A stretch of DNA of 64,000 nucleotides. Source: Pseudomonas frederiksbergensis (GTDB lineage Bacteria > Pseudomonadota > Gammaproteobacteria > Pseudomonadales > Pseudomonadaceae). Each line of letters starts with the position of its first letter. The stretch's first letter is position 1. Location of the stretch: the NCBI RefSeq assembly GCF_003732705.1, contig NZ_MOBR01000008.1, positions 372,001 to 436,000 on the forward strand, given 5' to 3'. A program made the translations under genes and the position numbers. Shown here piece by piece: positions 29,562 to 38,631 of this stretch. The notes beneath the pieces are model-generated. The model was not told the origin of the DNA and made no database searches. It worked only from the letters and a program-made list of their open reading frames with translations.

Positions 29562-30494
29562 ATGTATAGAAAACTGGGTATCGCTTGCGTGCTAGTTTCC
29601 GGGTGCTCGCCGTTGCAGCAGGCGCCGTTGATGTATACGTCGAAGCAGACGCTGGGGATTGATTTGACGACGCCGACGGCCGAGTCCCCGAGCCTGACGT
29701 TCAATCTGGGGTTCATGAACCTGGACGCGGTATATATTCCGTTGGCGGTATCGAAGAGGCCGGAAAGTACGATGCACTTCGGCATTGAACAGATTTTTGC
29801 GACGCATGGGAGTGGGGGCACGGAGGCTGAGGTCAATGCACAACCGACCCCAGCAACCGATAAAGTAGTGGTTAACAACACTCAGAAGGCTGCGGACGTC
29901 AAAGCGGCCACTGAAGAATTGCTACGAGCAACGCAGGAGGAGGCCAAAACCACGGCCCAAGTAAATGCCTTGCCGAGCAACTTGCAAGAATACTCCGCTA
30001 CCGTCCAGTCAGCGGGAGTAAATACTGCACGCATAAAACCGATCGCCGAGAGGCTACTCGCCAATCTCAATGCATTGAAAGTTCCCTCCGCTATCATCCA
30101 GAAAGTTGAGACTGGCAAGCCGCTGACTTCAGTCGACAAAGAGGCCAGCATTAGCAAGGCACAGGAGCAACAGTGGTTGGCAGCCGCCGACACGAGCGTA
30201 GCGCAAGCCAACTATGGCCAGGTCTACGCTGATATGCAGAAGGACTCCATGTCCGTCTTCAGCACCTTCGGCACAACCTTCGGTCACACGACTGGCGATT
30301 CAGGCCTGTCCAACCGCATCGGCAAAGTCTTCTCCACCGGCATCGCCGCACAGAACCTGACCCGGCACCTCGAAACGTCGAGCCTGCTGGAGCAGTGCGC
30401 AAAATTACTGGCCCTCGCGAAGAACGAGACCCAGCAAGGCCAAGTCCTCACCCTCTGCACCGCACAGTCGACCAAGCCAGCAGCAGTCGAATAG
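29562..30494 (+). CDS. Putative lipoprotein with alpha-helical C-terminal region
   Basis: 310 residues. MYRKLGIACVLVSGCSPLQQ ends a short signal with lipobox LVSGC. The first part is beta-rich (TPTAESPSLTFNLGFMNLDA); from about residue 95 it becomes helical and Ala/Gln/Lys-rich. Partner of the preceding lipoprotein in a two-gene unit near the left end of the transposon. A surface-exposed or periplasm-facing complex is possible; the function is unknown. Confidence 0.65.
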   Translation: MYRKLGIACVLVSGCSPLQQAPLMYTSKQTLGIDLTTPTAESPSLTFNLGFMNLDAVYIPLAVSKRPESTMHFGIEQIFATHGSGGTEAEVNAQPTPATDKVVVNNTQKAADVKAATEELLRATQEEAKTTAQVNALPSNLQEYSATVQSAGVNTARIKPIAERLLANLNALKVPSAIIQKVETGKPLTSVDKEASISKAQEQQWLAAADTSVAQANYGQVYADMQKDSMSVFSTFGTTFGHTTGDSGLSNRIGKVFSTGIAAQNLTRHLETSSLLEQCAKLLALAKNETQQGQVLTLCTAQSTKPAAVE

Positions 30495-30508
30495 CCTACT
30501 AACCAGCG

Positions 30509-30673
30509 ATGCGGGCCAACGTCAATACTCAATCTGCCCTTGCGCAACAGGCGGCCCCATTGAGTCGATCGGCACTGACCCCATCGCTGTTCTGCCTCTT
30601 GCTCGCCATGCTCTGCGGCCCCGCCAAGGCAGAGCCGTACCGGGTCATCAACGAGGAATGGGGGTCGCGGTAG
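30509..30673 (+). CDS. Short secreted-protein fragment
   Basis: 54 codons. It has a hydrophobic stretch LTPSLFCLLLAMLCGPAKAE typical of a Sec signal with an AKA-type cleavage site, followed by only about a dozen residues (PYRVINEEWGSR) before TAG. It looks like the start of an exported protein whose rest has been lost, because the downstream sequence becomes a group II intron relic. Not recognisable further. Confidence 0.35.
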   Translation: MRANVNTQSALAQQAAPLSRSALTPSLFCLLLAMLCGPAKAEPYRVINEEWGSR

Positions 30674-30679
30674 GAATGG

Positions 30680-30735
30680 CAGTCACCTGCCACCCCCTCC
30701 CACAGATCCGTACGTGCAGAATTACCGCATACGGC
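30680..30735 (-). mobile_element. Relic of a bacterial group II intron (3' part)
   Basis: On the minus strand GAGCCGTATGCGGTAATTC, then CACGTACGGATCTGTG and GGAGGGGGTGGCAGG form the hairpin and purine-rich segment usually found after the reverse-transcriptase gene of bacterial group II introns. No reverse-transcriptase reading frame is left around it. It is a short fragment recognised from memory of the family pattern and should be checked against covariance models. Confidence 0.5.
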
Positions 30736-30910
30736 TCCCGCCTTGGGTTTTGACGCCGAATTGGGTCATGGGTATTGCGGCTGATGCAGAATTGACCCAA
30801 CTGCCGAAATTTACCTGACCCAAGCTTCTACTTCGTAAAGCGCTAGCAGGTATGACTTTAGGCTGAATGCTTATGGGGCAACGCCAAGTCGGCAGCAGGG
30901 TCATCCTAAT

Positions 30911-30932
30911 TTTTAAGAATTGAATCTGTCGC
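30911..30932. repeat. Degenerate transposon-end site (internal)
   Basis: The sequence ends GAATTGAATCTGTCGC and matches the full left-end site at 18 of 22 positions in the same orientation. It lies 2.2 kb inside the element. Upstream, GGGGCA, TCGGCAGCAGGGTCAT resembles the sequence upstream of a weaker site near 31881-31898, suggesting two related relic ends. Confidence 0.5.
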
Positions 30933-31291
30933 AACCAATGGTGACGCTGTTTTGGGGTTGGATGAGCCCCACGCTCAGTATGCTCCTGCATCTGAAGCAT
31001 GCAGCCTATCGATGCCGGGATTCAGTGCGGCAGGGCCATAGACGCCAAGTGCCAACGCTTTCTTCGTGGCAGTCTATCGAGACACGAGCTCCAGTTAGTT
31101 TGGGCACGAGTATCTATCAGCTTAGAGTGCTTGGGAAACTCACGCTTACCAGTTACGACTAAGCCATGCGCTCCCCTATACTGAGTTCAGCCGATCCAGC
31201 GAGAGCCCCTGCGAGGGCATTCTCCTATGCTCGCGATTGACTAGGTGTGGCAGCGCCCGGTTTTCTGTTTTTTCCGCTCAAGGAGGTAGAT

Positions 31292-31633
31292 ATGGTGAAA
31301 TCGCCAGAAACACATTGCTGGGAGCTAAAAATCAAAACGATCCACGACGAATGGATTGAACTGATTCCTTGTAGGAGCAAGCCGGCAGTGCAGCATTTGT
31401 ATTCAAACCCAGATCGGCAGTTCACATGGGTACGAGATTTATGGCTGCCACTACATGACCTGACTGACGCAGACTATTCACCCGTTTTTCACTTTGAGTA
31501 TGCCAACCAGGTGTGGAGCTTTGGTCAGAGCTACCACAGCTACGAATACCTTATGACCAATTACAGTGGGGTCTTGAGCGAATACCATGAGGCACGCCGG
31601 AAAGAGGCGGAGGATCACGGTTATTACGAGTAA
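31292..31633 (+). CDS. Hypothetical acidic/aromatic protein
   Basis: 113 residues from the ATG at 31292, which has a near-perfect AAGGAGGT site ten bases upstream; an earlier in-frame start (31247) has none. The protein is rich in Trp, Tyr and acidic residues (TWVRDLWLPLHDLTDADYSP, FHFEYANQVWSFGQSYHSYE) with a charged helical tail (EYHEARRKEAEDHGYYE). No family recognised. The strong ribosome site makes expression likely. Confidence 0.6.
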   Translation: MVKSPETHCWELKIKTIHDEWIELIPCRSKPAVQHLYSNPDRQFTWVRDLWLPLHDLTDADYSPVFHFEYANQVWSFGQSYHSYEYLMTNYSGVLSEYHEARRKEAEDHGYYE

Positions 31634-32175
31634 CAATCCCGATTTTTAAAATTTGGTTCGGATAACTTGACGTTGGCTCTCGCATACCCGCTATCGTCCA
31701 CCGGGTATGTTGTCACTTCGCTCCCCTTGTTGACGTTTATGCCGAATTGCCCCGTGTGCCGACGCCGGATTAACCACCTCCAGCTCGGCAAAACCCAGCA
31801 CAGGCAAGGTTCCGGGAAGAATCAGACTGGGTCAGGGGCATCTCGGCAACAAGGTCAATACGACATTGGCGCCAACAGCGATTTATTAAACTGTCGCGCA
31901 GACTGCGCAACTGCCAAACAACATTAGAGTCTTAACTCCACGTTCATGTTGATAGGCGGACACGATTTACAACCAATTCTCATAGTGCCCCGCTAGCGTT
32001 TCGGCGCCGATGCCGAGACTTACCTCCCATGTCTGGCTCCTAGTGAATCATTGTCTGTGCTGGATTTTTGCAACTTTGGAGATGGTGCATTCTTGCGTCG
32101 GTAGCTAGGTCAATCCAAGGACAGCGCCAACAGTCTACGAAACTAGGGGCAATTTACTTTATAGTTTTAATCACA
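31634..32175. other. Intergenic with relic transposon-end sequence
   Basis: About 540 bp. Near 31881-31898 a TTATTAAACTGTCGC site resembles the core of the element's end repeat, preceded by GGGGCA and TCGGCAACAAGGTCAA, similar to the region before 30911. An 86-codon opening across it lacks a ribosome site and I do not accept it as a gene. The rest shows nothing I can identify. Confidence 0.45.
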
Positions 32176-33585
32176 CTACAGGATGTAAGCCAATGGACCA
32201 TTTAAGCTGACCAAACCTCTTAAATCATCGAGGCTCAGTCGTACAGTTACAATACCATTTGCACCGGCAGCAGCTTCATATTCGGAAAAACACAAATATA
32301 AGTAACTGCTGTCGAAATAGTAACATTGATTGTCGGACACCGTCTCAAACCAGTTTCCAGGTATCATCTTCGCCAGTTCAGTGCTAGCCATAGTGTTTAT
32401 TTGTTTGATATAGCCTGAGCGAAATAAATCTTTAAATTCGACAGGCTCACCGTTTCTTATGTTTATATTTAGACTAACAACTTCATTGTGTGCACCAGCG
32501 GCATTGTGACCATAAAAATATCCTTCCGCCACAACACTTAAAATCCCCCCATCAATCATTGCACTTTTTACATGCATGATACGATCCTCAGTGCCGTCGA
32601 AGCTATCATTTACGCCTATTCGACGTTGAATTTGAGAATTGATTTTTTTCTCTAAATAGGCATCGCCTAGCCCAGACACCTCAACGTATTCTAATTCAAT
32701 AGTGGCGACGTCTACATTTGTATCAGGCCTATAATCCTTTATATGTTTACTGACCTTGCGATACTCAAGCTTGGGTTGATAAGGCACAGGAGGAGGCGCA
32801 GGCACATGTTGTGCCGGAACAGACTCTTCGGGTTTTATACTCATTATCTTTTCTGCAGGATTCGTCCAGAAAACAGCCGCAAATACAGCCAGTGCGCCAC
32901 CTGCTCGTAGCCAACTGCCAAATTTTATTTCTATGAAACCAGACATTACAGCTACAACCCCTGCGGCAGACAGCGACGCAACAAGGCGAAAAATTATGTA
33001 TTGGAAATCGGTCGGGTTCGGTAAAAAAATCGCAATCGCAATAATCGCAATCAGAAACACGACGCCAAAGCCGAAGGAAATCATTATTCGGACGCCAGAA
33101 GTCAACGTAAATCCCTCTCTATTATCAAAGCCGTAGGTTGGCAAACTATTTTCGACTAGGCTTTGACGCAGCGAACGAATGAGTGGCGCCTTCAAGTACT
33201 TTTTGCAGAGCCGCTGCATATTCGCGTATTCGGTACTGGACGGTCTGTAGCTACCCTCAATATTCAGTCTCTCAAAGCCCGCCTGTAAAAGGCTAAAATG
33301 TTGCGGCATGGTTTGTAGTATCGCATAACAATCTTCAGCGAAACCCTGTGCCCACAAACCGTCACCATGAGCGCCTAGCAAACTGCTATTACCAACAAAC
33401 TCCTCGCAGAAATTATAGTATTCAGAACCTTTACGCTGAATCTCTAAGAGGTTTGAGGTTGCCGGCCCCGGATCCCACTCGCCTTGGGTTTTAATCACAT
33501 ACTGAGTGATAGCATCAACGTAACTTGACTTAAATTCCGCCAGTCTATTTTTGGCGAGAACAACATCTTGCTCTCTCGTACTCAA
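32176..33585 (-). CDS. Membrane protein with C-terminal DUF3298/RsiV-type domain
   Basis: 469 residues. Residues 1 to about 165 are predicted soluble (no family recognised). About 168-260 hold three hydrophobic spans (FGVVFLIAIIAIAIFLPNP, VASLSAAGVVAVMSGF, GALAVFAAVFW). A Pro-rich linker (VPAPPPVPYQP) then leads to a domain with VEFKDLFRSGYIKQ and YLYLCFSEYEAAAGANGIVT, the DUF3298 pattern found in the RsiV lysozyme-sensing anti-sigma factor. That domain is probably periplasmic. It is the last of three leftward genes; the codon use is visibly AT-richer than the tns genes. A sensor or effector in a defence module is an inference. Confidence 0.65.
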   Translation of the reverse strand: MSTREQDVVLAKNRLAEFKSSYVDAITQYVIKTQGEWDPGPATSNLLEIQRKGSEYYNFCEEFVGNSSLLGAHGDGLWAQGFAEDCYAILQTMPQHFSLLQAGFERLNIEGSYRPSSTEYANMQRLCKKYLKAPLIRSLRQSLVENSLPTYGFDNREGFTLTSGVRIMISFGFGVVFLIAIIAIAIFLPNPTDFQYIIFRLVASLSAAGVVAVMSGFIEIKFGSWLRAGGALAVFAAVFWTNPAEKIMSIKPEESVPAQHVPAPPPVPYQPKLEYRKVSKHIKDYRPDTNVDVATIELEYVEVSGLGDAYLEKKINSQIQRRIGVNDSFDGTEDRIMHVKSAMIDGGILSVVAEGYFYGHNAAGAHNEVVSLNINIRNGEPVEFKDLFRSGYIKQINTMASTELAKMIPGNWFETVSDNQCYYFDSSYLYLCFSEYEAAAGANGIVTVRLSLDDLRGLVSLNGPLAYIL

Positions 33586-33607
33586 TTGTTCTGCCTACTT
33601 GAGACGG

Positions 33608-33865
33608 TCATCGTCTAGTTTGCTGCAAGGCCAAAGTTAACAGCATCGAGATATCTTTATTATCCACGCCAGCGGTAACAAAAAATTGAGTGCCAGGACA
33701 TTGCCGAGCAACGATCAATGCGATATCGGTCGATGTGATGATTCTTTTTGACGCCTTTAGAGCTCCTAACTGGCTCTCTATTCTTGCTAGGTCCATCGTA
33801 CTAGGGGCCCAGCTCCGTATTTTTGCTGTCCGCTCGAGAAACTCCCTGAAATTCCCAGCAATCAT
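33608..33865 (-). CDS. Small protein B, paralogue of the upstream gene
   Basis: 85 residues. Its C-terminal half CPGTQFFVTAGVDNKDISML then LTLALQQTRR aligns with CPSAGQWIYKGLDNSDIRTL then LALAIQVTEG of the 92-residue neighbour. They share Cys-Pro, Gly-x-Asp-Asn, Asp-Ile and Leu-x-Leu-Ala. It starts 4 bp inside the upstream gene and ends 22 bp before the membrane-protein gene, so the three are one operon. The function is unknown; small helical adaptor domains of conflict systems are one possibility. Confidence 0.65.
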   Translation of the reverse strand: MIAGNFREFLERTAKIRSWAPSTMDLARIESQLGALKASKRIITSTDIALIVARQCPGTQFFVTAGVDNKDISMLLTLALQQTRR

Positions 33866-34140
33866 TCCGCCCGCCCTTCTGTGACTTGGATGGCCAACGC
33901 AAGCAAGGTTCTGATATCGGAGTTATCAAGCCCCTTATAGATCCACTGGCCGGCGGAGGGACAATGTTTTTTTACCAGTTCAGTCCATTTGGCCGCATCC
34001 AAAACATTTCCGGATCTAGCGTATCTAACGGCTTCGGACGATATATTGAATGCTTGTGGACGGTTGGGTTCCTGAGGTGAAGTGCCAAATGTCATCCTGA
34101 TCCTGTAAGCAAAATCCATTAGTCGGTCCCTGGTGAGCAA
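33862..34140 (-). CDS. Small protein A, first gene of three-gene module
   Basis: 92 residues. The N-terminal helix is basic and aromatic (RLMDFAYRIRMTFGTSPQEP), the C-terminal half matches its paralogue at 33608-33865. It overlaps that gene by 4 bp. It is divergent from the KAP NTPase gene, with about 420 bp between. Not recognised as any named family. Confidence 0.62.
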   Translation of the reverse strand: MLTRDRLMDFAYRIRMTFGTSPQEPNRPQAFNISSEAVRYARSGNVLDAAKWTELVKKHCPSAGQWIYKGLDNSDIRTLLALAIQVTEGRAE

Positions 34141-34561
34141 GTGCCATCATGATAGCACTGGGCCTTCTTCCGATTGAATCCTCTCCGGAGAATCTCTTCC
34201 ATATCCGGATCTACTTGATTAGCCCCACCGACAGCTGGCTTTGCGCATGGGCCATAGAACGACTAGGGCTGGAGCCAGTTTCGCCGAGAACCTTAAGCGT
34301 GGCGTCCCGGGTGGCTACTATCGAGTTAGCTGGTTTACTCTACCAAGTCGGTAAGATGGCCCGAGGGGCGTTCAGGTCGTGCATAGGGACGTTCATGCCC
34401 ATTACACTCCCGGTGTTAATGGCGAAAGGTTTCCTAATTTCCGGCCACCGGGCTCACACACTGAGAATCCTGGCACCCAGCATCAGCGGTGTGACTCCTG
34501 CTGTTCATGTGCTGGAGGCCCCGCAGTAGGTTGCTGTGCATTGAAAGGTTAAGGAGCTGGA
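34141..34561. other. Divergent intergenic region
   Basis: 420 bp between the three-gene module (leftward) and the KAP NTPase (rightward), which must hold both promoters. A 126-codon plus-strand opening (34149-34529) has no ribosome site and no protein resemblance, so I do not call it. Confidence 0.45.
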
Positions 34562-36901
34562 TTGGAGCTCAGGGATATGAAAGACCTGTGGAACGTTGTG
34601 AAGCATTGGCTTGCCAACCTACGAAAGATACCGAGCGTAGTTCCTCTAGCACCTCCGCCGATGGAAATAGGTACAGACGCTCCTATCCGTACTAAGGGCG
34701 AAGACCGTCTGCGCAGAGTAGGTTATGCATATCGCATCGCGGACGTGCTGTCGGAGCTTAGCCCTCGTGAAGGGCGTGTTTTTGCTATCCGTGGTGGCTG
34801 GGGCTTTGGCAAATCATCCCTCAAGCACCTCGTCATTGAACAGCTTGAGGCCAGAGACAAGCACTCCAATTGGCTGGATTTCAACCCGTGGCAGTGGGGT
34901 GACGGAAACGCCATCAGCCGAGCACTTTTCGGTCAGATCGCGGACAGACTGGGCGGCGATAACTCCCAGGAAGCGCTGAAGCGCGCCGCGACCCTTCGGA
35001 AATACGGCGCGATACTGTCAGGCGCAAGTGCACCGCTCAAGCAGGCTGGAGGTTTGCAGCAAAAGTTTACGACGATACTCACGAATGCATCTTTGATTTC
35101 CATTGCCTCCTCCATCGGCTTCGACTTGCCCTCGGCAGCGACGGTCGCTGGTGTTCTGGCTGGGATAGCTATTGCCATATCACTACTCGGCCGCTGGTTA
35201 AGTCACCTAGGACAGGACCGTAGCAACGAATCACTCGATCAAGTCCGCAAAGCCCTAGAGGAGCGCCTCCGCGAATTGAAACGGCCGCTAATCGTCTTTG
35301 TCGACGACATAGATCGGCTCGAACAAGACCAGATTCGAGTGCTGCTTCGTCAGGTTAAAGCCAATGCGAACCTCCCCAACATCGTTTTCGTTTTGCTGTT
35401 CCAGCCGAGCATCGTGGAGAGCGCACTGAACCCAGTAGCAGACGGGGATGGTCGAGCCTTTCTTGAGAAAATCGTCCAAGCGAGCTTCGATCTTCCCATG
35501 GTGCCAACACATATGGTGCATAGGATTTTCACTGAAAATTTGTCGCAATTGGCGCACTCCTACGCCACAGAGAAAAACGGTTTTGATCAGACCCGCTGGG
35601 GCAATGCATTAATTGGCTCCATTCAACCACGGCTTCGTAACATGCGGGATGCCCATCGGTTGGTCTCCTCCGTGGCGGTCCATTTACCGCTGCATGCGTC
35701 TGGTGATTTGCTCGAAGTGAATATCGTGGATTTCCTAGTTTTGGAAACACTTCGGGTTTTCGAGCCGGATCTGCACGAAACGATTTTTCTGGAAAAATCT
35801 CTGCTGCTGCAGGGCGGTCGGCACCTGGGAGACGGCAAAAGGCCGATAGAGAAAGCAGCCATTAAGGATCTACTCAACACCGTGACGGAGGAACGCCGCG
35901 AGCTGGCCAAGGAAACTTTAAAGCTGCTGTTCCCTCAGGTCGAGTGGGCAATGGGCGGCCCCCGTTACGACCATGGTTTTCAACAGCAATGGGCTGAAGC
36001 GAAGCAAGTGTGCAGTTCTCGATTTTTCCCGCGGTATTTCGAACTGCAGACCGCACTCGGTGAAATTTCAGAACGCCGCTTCACTCAGTTCATCAATGCA
36101 GCGCTGACGGAAGAGCAACTGGCCGCTTCGATCGCGGCAATCGAGAAAGACGGGCTGCTCCCTGCGCTCGTGGCGAGGCTCGACGAATCGGTCAATCGGC
36201 TGCCGGTCGAAAATGCTGCAGTGCTGCTTCCAGGACTATTTACCATCGCACAAAAATTCGTTGGCGATGACGGTGATCCATTTAGCTCGCCATGGGTTCG
36301 CGCATGGAGGACGACATCATGGTTTTTGAAGGCCATCCCCGAGGACAAGCGCGGTAGCCTGGCAGTCGAAGCTTTTCGGGAGACCAAAGCTTTGTCCGTG
36401 GCCGCGATCCTCGTTCATCTCAGTGACCCTGCAGATCATAAAGACAAGGCTGACTTCAAGCCTACGCTTGATGTACCGACGGTCGAAGCAATGAAGGCTA
36501 TCTGGTTGCAGTTGGTTCGGAGTCGAGCAGCAGACAATAACGCCCTGTTGTTAGAGCCAGACCTTGCTTCACTGCTTTATCGATGGAAGAACTACTCCGG
36601 ATCGGTTGATGAGCCACGAAGGTGGTTACAGGGTGCGATCGGTACGGATCAGAAATTCACGATCATGGCCTCAAATCTGATGAGCTCTGGGACCAGCCAC
36701 GTACTCGGCGATAGAGTGGGCAAAGTGCAGTACATGTTCAGCAGAGATACGATTGAAACATTCGTCGGACTAGACATCGCCATCGCACGGTGCGAGTCAA
36801 TCAATCCAGCCGACTTCCCCGGTTACGAACTCCCGCTCACAACGCTGCGACGTCACCTTGAGGCCTGGGTGCAAAACAAAGACGAGCTATTGGATTGGTA
36901 A
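34562..36901 (+). CDS. KAP-family P-loop NTPase
   Basis: 779 residues if the TTG at 34562 (AAGGAG five bases upstream) is used; an ATG at 34577 is the alternative. Walker A is RGGWGFGKSSLKHLV, Walker B RPLIVFVDDIDRLEQDQIRV, and FNPWQWGDG follows Walker A as in KAP NTPases. A hydrophobic span (ATVAGVLAGIAIAISLLG) between Walker A and B is the family's membrane insertion. KAP proteins are membrane-linked and recur in phage-defence islands. It stands alone here, followed directly by a terminator. Confidence 0.82.
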   Translation: MELRDMKDLWNVVKHWLANLRKIPSVVPLAPPPMEIGTDAPIRTKGEDRLRRVGYAYRIADVLSELSPREGRVFAIRGGWGFGKSSLKHLVIEQLEARDKHSNWLDFNPWQWGDGNAISRALFGQIADRLGGDNSQEALKRAATLRKYGAILSGASAPLKQAGGLQQKFTTILTNASLISIASSIGFDLPSAATVAGVLAGIAIAISLLGRWLSHLGQDRSNESLDQVRKALEERLRELKRPLIVFVDDIDRLEQDQIRVLLRQVKANANLPNIVFVLLFQPSIVESALNPVADGDGRAFLEKIVQASFDLPMVPTHMVHRIFTENLSQLAHSYATEKNGFDQTRWGNALIGSIQPRLRNMRDAHRLVSSVAVHLPLHASGDLLEVNIVDFLVLETLRVFEPDLHETIFLEKSLLLQGGRHLGDGKRPIEKAAIKDLLNTVTEERRELAKETLKLLFPQVEWAMGGPRYDHGFQQQWAEAKQVCSSRFFPRYFELQTALGEISERRFTQFINAALTEEQLAASIAAIEKDGLLPALVARLDESVNRLPVENAAVLLPGLFTIAQKFVGDDGDPFSSPWVRAWRTTSWFLKAIPEDKRGSLAVEAFRETKALSVAAILVHLSDPADHKDKADFKPTLDVPTVEAMKAIWLQLVRSRAADNNALLLEPDLASLLYRWKNYSGSVDEPRRWLQGAIGTDQKFTIMASNLMSSGTSHVLGDRVGKVQYMFSRDTIETFVGLDIAIARCESINPADFPGYELPLTTLRRHLEAWVQNKDELLDW

Positions 36902-36910
36902 GCCCCTGCT

Positions 36911-36937
36911 AAGCGGCACAAAGTCGTGCCGCTTTTC
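36911..36937 (+). terminator. Rho-independent terminator after the KAP gene
   Basis: AAGCGGCAC, loop AAAGTC, GTGCCGCTT, then TTC: a nine-pair stem with a short T-tract starting ten bases after the KAP stop codon. It insulates the KAP gene as a single-gene unit. Confidence 0.8.
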
Positions 36938-37148
36938 ACTTCTCCCTGGCGTAGGGCGTACTCACCCACTCACGTGCAGGCAGGATGTATTGGTCAACTA
37001 ATCTCGGACGCCGCGTTAAGTTTTTCCTCGGCCACAGCGGGCGCCAGCTCGCTGTTCGTTGATGGGTATCTGGAAGCGTCTGGCTGGAAGCAAGCAGATC
37101 AGGGCTAATGCCCTTCGGGCCCATCAAACGACTGCTCTGCCAAGCTCT

Positions 37149-38414
37149 TCACCTTTCCGGCTCGGAAGCTTCTCGGTATCGATGCGTTTCCGATACGAAA
37201 TCGATAAATGCCACTGCTGCGGCAACCGCAAGCCGAGCATGCCTGGGCTGCAGACCGCGATGTTGGCCATCCTTGCCATGCCCGGTACCGTACAAACCTC
37301 TCAACTGCGTGAGATTGCTGGTCAACTGAGTGAGATTGCGGAGAATATTCTTGATGTTTTCCGAGCCCTTAGCTGCTTCACTGACTCCGTCGGGAACCAG
37401 CTGCAATGCTTTGGTAACCTTCTTTGTCAGATTGCCTAGGTCATCGGCCTTGGTGAACGGAATTTCTCGTTTCGTGAGAATGGACTTGCAGCAGCTTTCC
37501 ACCAGTTCTTTGGCTGTCCCGATCGCCAATTCGGGGTCCGAATCGACTGCATATTCCAGACGTTCAATTTGCTTCGCCATCCATCCGGCGCTCAGCGCCT
37601 CGACAACAACTCTCGCTCGCATGACCGACCTGGTTGCGTTCGCTTCTGTCGAAGCGCTGCTTATCAACCGGTAGGAAAAGCGCGGGCGGCCGGCGATTTG
37701 CTGCTCCTGGTACAACTCCCAGCCGGCATTCTGGAGTTGATCGTTGAAATGCTCAACGAGCTTAATCGCTTCTTCTCGTTGGGGGCGAACTACGGGGTGC
37801 ACCGTTTCGCAGAGAAACCGGAGAAATGCCTCAGCGCTCCCATCGAAGAGGTTGAATCGGGAGTCGCTGAAGACCCAGTCATCCTCCCAGTCATCGTTGT
37901 TGTAGCGATGTTGCCAAATGTCGCCGACGGCGTCTTTGTAGCGATTGTCCGTGGAAGGAAGGGTTTCGAGCTCATACAGGCGACTCAGAAACTCAACATC
38001 ATTGAGCTCCCCATACCACTTTACGTTCTCTAGACGTAGCCCATCCGTGATGTTTTGCCGCACCGATTTCGGTAGGTTGGAAGACTTCCCGGAACGCCAA
38101 TCCACCTGATACTCACGTGCAGGCACGATCAGCGCCGAGTACGCATCGCTTTGCTCGTGCTCAGTTACTGTCCTTAGCGCGGTTGTGATCCTTTCCTGGA
38201 GCTGGACCCGTTTGACCCCGAGCTTGGCGTACTCCAAAGCAGGAATGATGAAGTGAATTTCCCAATAGTTGGTGCCGCCATTCCAGTTGTCGTTGCCTGT
38301 CAGTTCCGCATTCGCAGGATGACCGCGGACTACCTCCGCCGCCTCATCAGCACCCTCTGCGCGGAGAACCGCGTATACCGTCGCCAAAAGCGGCTCAATT
38401 TCGGTTTGCTCCAT
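37149..38414 (-). CDS. Abi_C (abortive-infection C-terminal) domain protein
   Basis: 421 residues from the ATG at 38414 (GGGGG just upstream); an in-frame extension to 38468 is less likely. The C-terminal 110 residues contain LVESCCKSILTKREIPF, a Leu-rich helix region and LRGLYGTGHGKDG, followed by RHARLAVAAAVAFIDFVSET: the Abi_C pattern with its Gly-His-Gly motif. The N-terminal 300 residues are not recognised. Abi_C proteins include known phage-abortive genes. Convergent with the KAP gene, upstream neighbour is gajB. Confidence 0.75.
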   Translation of the reverse strand: MEQTEIEPLLATVYAVLRAEGADEAAEVVRGHPANAELTGNDNWNGGTNYWEIHFIIPALEYAKLGVKRVQLQERITTALRTVTEHEQSDAYSALIVPAREYQVDWRSGKSSNLPKSVRQNITDGLRLENVKWYGELNDVEFLSRLYELETLPSTDNRYKDAVGDIWQHRYNNDDWEDDWVFSDSRFNLFDGSAEAFLRFLCETVHPVVRPQREEAIKLVEHFNDQLQNAGWELYQEQQIAGRPRFSYRLISSASTEANATRSVMRARVVVEALSAGWMAKQIERLEYAVDSDPELAIGTAKELVESCCKSILTKREIPFTKADDLGNLTKKVTKALQLVPDGVSEAAKGSENIKNILRNLTQLTSNLTQLRGLYGTGHGKDGQHRGLQPRHARLAVAAAVAFIDFVSETHRYREASEPER

Positions 38415-38631
38415 ACGGCCCCCTAATCCAGATAACTGAGAGTCATCGTAGCTAGCAGGACGGGCCATCTGCTATCAAAAACTAGATACGTTGGTGAAAA
38501 AGCTAAACTCGAGGTATGCCCAGCAAGCCAGGGGCCAATTACATGCCTTTCACTTTTCAGCCCTTTCCATACATTCCCTGAACCTGCAGGCGTGCCTTGA
38601 TGCCCATCTGAGCAATGCCGCTTGATCCTGG

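Noticed and set aside
31667..31927. 86-codon opening including a relic end site
   Set aside because: No ribosome site; composition unlike protein; spans a likely relic transposon end.
34149..34529. 126-codon opening between the three-gene module and the KAP gene
   Set aside because: No ribosome site, no recognisable protein pattern, and it fills a region that must hold two divergent promoters.
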